5,356 nucleotides of DNA from an uncultured Collinsella sp. (lineage in GTDB: Bacteria; Actinomycetota; Coriobacteriia; Coriobacteriales; Coriobacteriaceae), in the NCBI GenBank assembly GCA_902491135.1, contig CABUGR010000097.1, positions 1-5,356 on the forward strand, given 5' to 3'. The translations under genes and the position numbers were made by a program. Below are positions 1 through 5,356 of this stretch, in pieces (positions within the stretch are counted from its first letter, which is position 1; each line of letters begins with the position of its first letter). The notes beneath the pieces were generated by a model, which searched no databases, was not told the origin of the DNA, and saw nothing but the letters and a program-made list of their open reading frames with translations.

Positions 1-2864
1 AGCTTGTCTTTCTTAAACTCGGATGCCTCGCGGTGCTGCACCTGCTGGGCGATGCGGTCCTGGTTGGCCAGGTAGAGCTTGCGCTGCTCGCCGGTGAGCT
101 GAGCCATGACGGTGTCCTCGATCTTTTCGGGCAGATCGGCCACCACGTCTTCCTTAACACGGCGCAGCACAAACGGCGACACGAGCGCTTGCAGGCGAGC
201 GGCACTGTCGCCCTCGGCATGCTCGACCGGGCTTTCGAAGCGCTTGGCAAACGACTCGCGCGTGCCGAGCAGGCCCGGCATCAAAAAGTCGAAGATGCTC
301 CAGAGCTCGGACAAGCGGTTTTCGATGGGCGTGCCCGTCAGGGCAAAGCGCACGCCGGCAGGCAAGCGCTTTGCAGCGCGCGCCACCTGGGTGAGCGGGT
401 TTTTAATGTACTGGGCCTCATCGAGCACCACACGGGCAAAGTTCTGCTCGACGTACTCGTCGATATCGCGCCGCATAAGGTCATACGACGTCACGACCAC
501 GTTATGCTCGGCCACGCCGGCAATCTGTACGCGACGCTGCGCCTTGGCGCCCACGATGGCGCACACATCGAGCGACGGGGCAAAGCGCTCCAGCTCGGCG
601 GTCCAGTTGTACACAAGCGACGCAGGGCACACCACAAGCGTGGGCTTAATGTCCCCCGCTTCCACGCGCGCCAGGATATGCGCGATCATCTGGAGCGTTT
701 TGCCCAGGCCCATATCGTCGGCCAAGATACCGCCGAGGCCCAGATGCTCAAGCGAGCCGAGCCACTGGTAGCCGTCGACCTGGTAGCCACGCAGCGTGGC
801 CTTGAGCGAGGCGGGTACCGTAAAGTCCATCTTGCCGAGCGTGTCCAGGCGCTCGACGGTACGGCGGAACGCAGCGTCGCGATCGGCCTCAAGCGCCGGC
901 GTGCGCGCAAGCATGCTGTCGACGAACAGGGTACTCGACGCGGGGAGCGACACGCCGTCGAGCAGGTCGACAGCATCGACGCCCAGGTCCTCGGCAAGGC
1001 CAAACGCGGCTCGGGCGCCCTCGTCCAGGCGAATGATGTCGCCCGACGTGAGATGCGCAAACGTCTGGTGACGCTTGTACGAATCGAGATAGACGGCAAG
1101 GTCCGCGGCCGAAAGCCCGCTCGCACCCAGCTCGACATCGAGCAGATTGCTCTTGACGGTCGCACGCACCGAAAGCTTGGGCGCAGGGCGGACCGAGATC
1201 TGGCGCAGACGGTCGCTGAGCATGACCTCACCCAGCTCGGACAGGGCGGACAGGCCCTCGGTCAGCAGGCAGAACAAGCTCTCGTCATCGCGCTCCTCAA
1301 ACGCCAGACCGCCCTCGTAGAAATCGAAGTACCGGGCCGCCGTGTCCATAACGCGAAACTCCGCCACCTCGTCGCGGGGCGGCACGCCCGGGCGCTGCTC
1401 TTCGAAGGGGCTGCGCGGAGCGCCCAGACTAAAGAGGTCTGCCGACCAGTCGCCGTAGGTAACCGTAATTTTGCAGGTCACGAGCCCATCGTCGACGCCG
1501 ATTGCCATAGCAAAGCTCGGCTCGGGCGCCACGGTATCGAGCGCAGCGGGCGCGGTAAGGTCGGTATAGTCGCGCAAAATGGGCAGAGCCATACGACAGA
1601 ACTCCCCCACCTGGTCGGCAGCGATATGGACTGGCGTGCGACAGGGCAGCAAGCGCGATAGGAACGGCGCCGCATGCTGGGCAAACGCTACATCGGTGCG
1701 GCGCGCACGGCGGGTGTCGACCAGATAAGCTACGTCGCCCGAAGCAAAGCAGTATGCATCGGCCGGCAGGCGCAGATCGTAGCTACCACCAGCCGCCGGC
1801 GCGATTTTGGCGGCAAGGAGCGGTGGGCGCTTAGCGGACGCCTCGTCCTCCCCTTGCGGAGACAGCTCAACCGCCACGTCATAGGTGCGATGCGTCGTCG
1901 TCCCCCGCGACCAGGCGGGCTCAAAAGAGATGGTCTGGCCGCGCAGCAGGTCCAGCACATATACGATGCTATGCTCGGACAGCGGCAACTGACGCTCGGC
2001 GACAAAACCGCTGCGGGCAAAGTCGTACGACGCCGAACGCGAGCTTGTGATGTCATCGAGATAGGCAACTGTCGTCAAGACAAGGCTGAGCAGCTTTGTC
2101 GACACATCTTCGAAGGCTTCGGGCGTATGGACAAACGTGAGCTTCTTGCCGTACGAGAAGGTGCCGCCTCGGACATAGGCGTCGGCCATGCCGTCGATAT
2201 CCTTGACCACGTAGGAGACCGATCCACAACGAATGCGAAGCTCGAGCGCCCAGCTAAAGCGGTCGGCAAACAGTGGATTGTAGTACGGCACCAACGAGGG
2301 CTCCAACACCGCCTTGGGGGCATCGGGATCCACACTGCCAGCGAGCTTGCGGCGCATGCTCGCCAGCTCATCCATGCGTGCGTCCGAAAGATCGGAGAGC
2401 GCCGCCATGAGGCTGGGACTCGTGGGGACGGGCGCCGGAAAGGGAAAGTTGGGATTGACGGCCGGCGCTTTGAGCGCGGTGCGCGCGGGCTGTTTCGGCT
2501 GCGCCGTAAACGTGCGGACCGGCGTGCGCAAACCTTCGACGGGCTCGGCGCCGCTGGCATCCAAATACGCCAGAGCCGTGGCAATAGCGTGCTTGCACAT
2601 ACCGGGGTAACGATAGGCGGCGGGGCAATCGCAGTCGTAGTCGATCACCTCGTGCTCGTCCATGTCGAGCGCCACGTGCGTCTTGTACAGGTCGCCGCGC
2701 GAACCGCGCACCGAGCCCTCAACCGTCACGTTTTTGGAGAAGCGCGAGCCGCTGTCCTCGATCGACAGCACGGCGCCGTTGAGCATGAGCGAACGCCCCT
2801 TCATAAAGGTGCCGCTCAACGCCGCCTCTTTGCGAAGCGCCTGCACAAACGTCCCCTGCGCCAT
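1..2864 (-). CDS. SWIM zinc-finger SNF2-family ATPase (DEAD/DEAH-box helicase), 3' end outside window
   Basis: This is a predicted ATP-driven, double-stranded-DNA-tracking motor of the bacterial SNF2 type, probably cytoplasmic. 954 codons are open to the window edge with no stop. Domains in order: a SWIM zinc finger (C78, C80, C90, H92) after a short beta-rich start; a proline-rich linker (about 108-151); a long region resembling the bacterial SNF2-associated domain (about 205-625, including VVKDI and GKKLTF); then the RecA-like ATP-binding lobe. That lobe shows LRGYQ (691-695), Walker A DDMGLGKT (716-723), motif Ia VVCPASLVYNW, Walker B DEAQ (815-818), motif III LTGTPIEN (from 842) and LRRVKEDV. 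Lobe 2, with the arginine finger, falls beyond base 1. The ATG at 2864 is chosen because GGAGG lies five bases before it; the in-frame GTG directly upstream and a TTG overlapping the Shine-Dalgarno fit worse. The gene follows dnaE by 28 bases, so co-transcription is likely. The family call is firm; the cellular role is unknown. Confidence 0.93.
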   Translation of the reverse strand, partial: MAQGTFVQALRKEAALSGTFMKGRSLMLNGAVLSIEDSGSRFSKNVTVEGSVRGSRGDLYKTHVALDMDEHEVIDYDCDCPAAYRYPGMCKHAIATALAYLDASGAEPVEGLRTPVRTFTAQPKQPARTALKAPAVNPNFPFPAPVPTSPSLMAALSDLSDARMDELASMRRKLAGSVDPDAPKAVLEPSLVPYYNPLFADRFSWALELRIRCGSVSYVVKDIDGMADAYVRGGTFSYGKKLTFVHTPEAFEDVSTKLLSLVLTTVAYLDDITSSRSASYDFARSGFVAERQLPLSEHSIVYVLDLLRGQTISFEPAWSRGTTTHRTYDVAVELSPQGEDEASAKRPPLLAAKIAPAAGGSYDLRLPADAYCFASGDVAYLVDTRRARRTDVAFAQHAAPFLSRLLPCRTPVHIAADQVGEFCRMALPILRDYTDLTAPAALDTVAPEPSFAMAIGVDDGLVTCKITVTYGDWSADLFSLGAPRSPFEEQRPGVPPRDEVAEFRVMDTAARYFDFYEGGLAFEERDDESLFCLLTEGLSALSELGEVMLSDRLRQISVRPAPKLSVRATVKSNLLDVELGASGLSAADLAVYLDSYKRHQTFAHLTSGDIIRLDEGARAAFGLAEDLGVDAVDLLDGVSLPASSTLFVDSMLARTPALEADRDAAFRRTVERLDTLGKMDFTVPASLKATLRGYQVDGYQWLGSLEHLGLGGILADDMGLGKTLQMIAHILARVEAGDIKPTLVVCPASLVYNWTAELERFAPSLDVCAIVGAKAQRRVQIAGVAEHNVVVTSYDLMRRDIDEYVEQNFARVVLDEAQYIKNPLTQVARAAKRLPAGVRFALTGTPIENRLSELWSIFDFLMPGLLGTRESFAKRFESPVEHAEGDSAARLQALVSPFVLRRVKEDVVADLPEKIEDTVMAQLTGEQRKLYLANQDRIAQQVQHREASEFKKDK
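2589..2633 (-). other. SWIM zinc-finger motif within the SNF2 ATPase
   Basis: The encoded segment CDCPAAYRYPGMCKH (residues 78-92) fits the SWIM pattern CxC-x(n)-CxH, with C78, C80, C90 and H92 as likely zinc ligands and a nine-residue spacer. SWIM fingers are known from bacterial SNF2 proteins and MuDR-type transposases and are thought to bind DNA or protein. All four ligands are intact, so the finger should fold. Confidence 0.9.
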
Positions 2865-2867
2865 CAC

Positions 2868-2874
2868 TTCCTCC
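2868..2874 (-). promoter_or_regulatory. Shine-Dalgarno site of the SNF2 gene in the dnaE-SNF2 spacer
   Basis: On the minus strand the 28-base spacer after the dnaE TAA contains GGAGGAA, a strong match to the anti-Shine-Dalgarno sequence. GGAGG ends five bases before the ATG at 2864. The spacer is too short to hold both a terminator and a promoter and shows no hairpin with a T-run, so the downstream gene is probably translated from the dnaE message using its own ribosome site. This site decides the start of the SNF2 gene. Confidence 0.85.
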
Positions 2875-2892
2875 AATCTCACCCGGGGTAGC

Positions 2893-5356
2893 TTAGATAA
2901 CCGTCACGCGGCCTTGGTTGCCGACGATGGCCTTTGCCTCTGCCAGCAGCGGAATCGAGCGTGCATTGACCTTGGCCGGCACCTCAGCACGCAGCACGCG
3001 CCCGTCGACTTGCTCAATAAAGATCTCCACGCGGTCGCCGCCCGGGTTGGTGGTGAGCACCGTGGCCAGGCGCGCCATATTGCCCTGGCTAAATCGACTG
3101 TTGGGCACCATGACCTCAAAGACCTTGGGCTTGTTTTTCTCCTCGCTAAGCTCCAGCGGCACGATCTCCTGCGCGATGATCTGGTCGCCGCGGTCCGAGC
3201 GCTCGAGCTTGCCCTTAATGCGCACAAACGCATCGGACAGCTGCGCGCCGGTCTCGGGATCGACCTCGCCGTACAGGTACCCCTCGGCCTCCTTGTAGGT
3301 CTTGGGGAACACCACGACCGTGGCCTCGCCTTCCATGTCTTCGAGCTGCACGATGCCCATGGGGTCGCCGTTTTTGGTCACGCGCTTGGACACGCTCGAG
3401 ACCATGCCGGCCCACCACAGCGCCTTACCCTCGGGAATCTCCTGGTTGATGGTGCCGCCCATAGGATTCTGAACCTCGTAGCCGGTGTCGATCTGCGAGA
3501 ACGAGAAGTCGCGCGCTTTGCTAAGTGCATACTCAAACGGGCGCAGCGGGTGGTCCGAGACATAGATGCCCAGGACCTCCTTCTCCTGGCTCAGCTTAAG
3601 GTGGCGGTCCCACTCCTGGCCATCCGGATCGGGTACGCTCACCTCAAAGCCCGAGCCCTCAACGTCGCCAAACATATCGAAGAACGACGTCTGGCCGCTC
3701 GCGCGGTCCTTCTGGCGCTTTACCGCGGCATCGATGATGTTCTCGGGGTTGTTCTTGTCCACAAAGTGCATCATCTGGCGACGCGGATACCCCGTGGAGT
3801 CGAAGGCGCCTGCCTTGATCAGCGATTCGATCACGCGACGGTTGGCCTGGCTCGAGTCCACGCGCTCGACAAAGTCGTGCAGCGTCTTAAACGGACCGCC
3901 CGCCTCGCGCTCGGCGATAATCGCCTGCGCCACGCCGGTGCCCACGCCGCGGATACCGGCCAGACCAAAGCGCACGCCTTCCTTGGTAGCCGTGAACTCG
4001 GTACCGGACTCGTTGACATCTGGCGACAGCACGGGGATGCCGTCGTGACGGCACGCCGAGACGTAGTGCACGATCTTGTCGGTCTTACCCGTATAGGACG
4101 TCAGAACGGCCGCCATGTACTCATGCGGATAGTGCGCCTTGAGCCATGCCGTCTGCATAACCAGGATGGCGTAACCGGCGGAGTGCGACTTATTGAAGGC
4201 GTAGGACGCGAACTCAAGGACATCGTCCCAAATCTTCTGGGCGACCTCGCGCGTGTAGTTGTTCTTGATAGCGCCGTTCATCCAGTGGTCGTAGGTGGTC
4301 TCGTCCGAGCCATCCTCCCAGTGGAGCACCGTCGACGTGAGCAGCTTGATCTTTTTCTTAGCCACGGGCTTACGGATACGCGAGTCCGATTCGCCCTTGG
4401 AGAAGCCGCACATCTCAACGGAGATGAGCATAACCTGCTCCTGGTAGACCATGGTGCCGTAGGTTTCGCCCCGGATGTCGTCCAGACGGTCGTCGTAGGA
4501 CGAGACCATGCCGGCGCCCAACGGGCCCGGGCGGTACAGGGCGATCAATGCCACGACGTGTTTGTACTCGGTGGGCTTCATGTTCTTGATCGTGGCCGTC
4601 ATGCCGGCGGACTCGACCTGAAAGACGCCGGCGGTGTGGCCGGAACCCATGAGCTTAAAGATCTCGGGATCGTCAAAGGGAATCTCTTCCTCTTTGATGT
4701 CGATGCCGAAGTTCTTTTTGATGTTTGCCTTGGCCTTGGAGATAACCGTCAGCGTGCGCAGGCCCAAGAAGTCCATCTTGAGCAGGCCCATGTCGGCAAC
4801 GGTATGGCCCTCGTACTGGGTAATCTCGACGCCGCCCTTGGTGTCGAGCTTGGTGGGCACATGCTCGTTGACGGGATCGCGGCAGATCAGAACGGCGCAC
4901 GCGTGCACGCCCTCGCCACGGGTGAGGCCCTCGATCGAGAGCGCCGTGTCGATGATGCGGCGGGCGTCGTCATCCTTTTTATAGGCCTCGGCAAAGTCGG
5001 GGTTAAACAGATCCTCTTTGCCGGGTTGCTTTTCGAGCACCTGCTTGAGCTTGACCTTGGGGTCGCTCGAGACCATCTTGGACAGGCGCTGGCCCATGTA
5101 GACCGGGTAGTCCAGCACGCGCGCGGCGTCGTTGATGGCCTGCTTGGCCTTGATGGTCGAGTAGGTGATGACGTGGGTGACCTTCTCGGGGCCGTAGAGC
5201 TGGCGAACGTGCTCCACGACCTCGAGGCGCCGCTCATCGTCGAAGTCCATATCGATATCGGGCATCTCGGTACGCTGCGGGGACAGGAACCTCTCGAACA
5301 TCAGGCCGTTCTCGAGCGGGTCGAACGCGGTGATGTTCATGGCGTAGGCGACGATA
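2893..5356 (-). CDS. dnaE: DNA polymerase III subunit alpha (DnaE), C-terminal ~820 codons, 5' end outside window
   Basis: This is the catalytic subunit of the replicative DNA polymerase, which adds dNTPs to the primer at the fork. Residues are counted from the internal Met codon at 5338-5340. The frame is open upstream of it (IVAYAMNI, matching IVAYCLGI in E. coli), so that Met is not the start; the PHP domain and about 370 residues lie outside. Visible in order: the palm motif PDIDMDF (27-33) with two catalytic aspartates; GVHACAV (144-150), an actinobacterial-type segment; RPGPL (270-274) and YQEQVM (299-304); GESDSRIRKPVAKKK (316-330), whose D319 aligns with the third catalytic aspartate; FNKSHSAGYA (382-391) in the fingers; a helix-hairpin-helix GIRGVG (462-467); a clamp-binding QTSFF (550-554); and an OB-fold from about 640 to 720. 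The frame ends cleanly in TAA. The palm loop after RPGPL is shorter than usual and the segment after KKK is longer. Identity is near certain. Confidence 0.97.
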   Translation of the reverse strand, partial: IVAYAMNITAFDPLENGLMFERFLSPQRTEMPDIDMDFDDERRLEVVEHVRQLYGPEKVTHVITYSTIKAKQAINDAARVLDYPVYMGQRLSKMVSSDPKVKLKQVLEKQPGKEDLFNPDFAEAYKKDDDARRIIDTALSIEGLTRGEGVHACAVLICRDPVNEHVPTKLDTKGGVEITQYEGHTVADMGLLKMDFLGLRTLTVISKAKANIKKNFGIDIKEEEIPFDDPEIFKLMGSGHTAGVFQVESAGMTATIKNMKPTEYKHVVALIALYRPGPLGAGMVSSYDDRLDDIRGETYGTMVYQEQVMLISVEMCGFSKGESDSRIRKPVAKKKIKLLTSTVLHWEDGSDETTYDHWMNGAIKNNYTREVAQKIWDDVLEFASYAFNKSHSAGYAILVMQTAWLKAHYPHEYMAAVLTSYTGKTDKIVHYVSACRHDGIPVLSPDVNESGTEFTATKEGVRFGLAGIRGVGTGVAQAIIAEREAGGPFKTLHDFVERVDSSQANRRVIESLIKAGAFDSTGYPRRQMMHFVDKNNPENIIDAAVKRQKDRASGQTSFFDMFGDVEGSGFEVSVPDPDGQEWDRHLKLSQEKEVLGIYVSDHPLRPFEYALSKARDFSFSQIDTGYEVQNPMGGTINQEIPEGKALWWAGMVSSVSKRVTKNGDPMGIVQLEDMEGEATVVVFPKTYKEAEGYLYGEVDPETGAQLSDAFVRIKGKLERSDRGDQIIAQEIVPLELSEEKNKPKVFEVMVPNSRFSQGNMARLATVLTTNPGGDRVEIFIEQVDGRVLRAEVPAKVNARSIPLLAEAKAIVGNQGRVTVI
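3679..3693 (-). other. Probable sliding-clamp (DnaN) binding motif in DnaE
   Basis: Residues 550-554 of the visible DnaE read QTSFF, followed by DMFG. They sit between the fingers/HhH region and the OB-fold, where E. coli DnaE carries its internal clamp motif QADMF. The Q-x-x-hydrophobic-F pattern fits the beta-clamp pocket consensus. A second reading with the downstream DMF as the hydrophobic end is possible but spaces less well from the Gln. Confidence 0.7.

Noticed and set aside
33..1661. Long plus-strand open frame of 542 codons opposite the SNF2 gene
   Set aside because: It lies codon-for-codon opposite the SNF2 gene and is open only because that gene lacks TTA, CTA and TCA codons. Its product is Arg/His/Ala/Leu-rich with no recognisable domain, and the minus strand encodes clear helicase motifs.
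2075..2584. Short minus-strand frames (also 686-1231, 1478-1684, 1730-2068) that could suggest a broken SNF2 gene
   Set aside because: They are out-of-frame readings rich in Arg and Ser. The real SNF2 frame runs unbroken from 2864 to the window edge, so there is no frameshift or pseudogene.
1..2864. SNF2 helicase as part of an antiphage defence system such as DISARM
   Set aside because: SNF2-type helicases occur in such systems, but the only visible neighbour is the housekeeping dnaE and there is no methyltransferase, nuclease or other defence gene in the window.
1674..2891. Plus-strand open frame of 405 codons opposite the SNF2 N-terminal half
   Set aside because: It is the same mirror-frame effect, separated from the previous one by a single CTA codon of the real gene. 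No known family is recognisable, and the opposite strand carries an intact SWIM motif.
2865..2892. Transcription terminator or promoter between the two genes
   Set aside because: The 28-base spacer has no hairpin with a T-run and no room for promoter boxes besides the Shine-Dalgarno site.
2896..5355. Stop-free plus-strand frame opposite all of the visible dnaE
   Set aside because: It is a codon-bias shadow of dnaE; the dnaE motifs on the minus strand are unambiguous and no ribosome site or family match supports the plus strand.

Overview
The window is chromosomal, GC-rich bacterial DNA with two large protein genes, both on the minus strand and both cut by the window edges. The upstream gene (right side) is dnaE, the replicative DNA polymerase III alpha subunit. 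Its last ~820 codons are present. The downstream gene (left side) starts 28 bases after the dnaE stop and encodes a large SWIM zinc-finger/SNF2-family ATPase. Its first 954 codons are present, and the second helicase lobe lies beyond the window.

Organism: the DnaE sequence looks actinobacterial (for example the GVHACAV and AFNKSHSAGYA segments). Together with the divergent SDSRIRKPVAKKK catalytic segment and the strong G/C preference at third codon positions, it suggests a gut Coriobacteriia member such as a Collinsella or Olsenella relative. This is inference from remembered family features, not a database match.

Layout, read along the minus strand: 5356-2893 is dnaE from just before the PDxDxD catalytic motif to its stop codon. 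2892-2865 is a short spacer with a strong Shine-Dalgarno sequence. 2864-1 is the SNF2 ATPase: SWIM finger, proline-rich linker, SNF2-associated region, then the ATP-binding helicase lobe. No stretch over 300 bases is without a gene. I see no RNA genes, mobile elements, CRISPR array, terminator or promoter.

The tight same-strand spacing implies that dnaE and the SNF2 gene share a transcript. This loosely ties the SNF2 motor to replication or chromosome upkeep, but the sequence does not show its substrate. I found no convincing new multi-gene system. The most notable points are a shortened palm loop and a divergent, extended catalytic segment in DnaE, the dnaE-SNF2 coupling, and near-total avoidance of TTA, CTA and TCA codons, which leaves very long but probably meaningless antisense reading frames.
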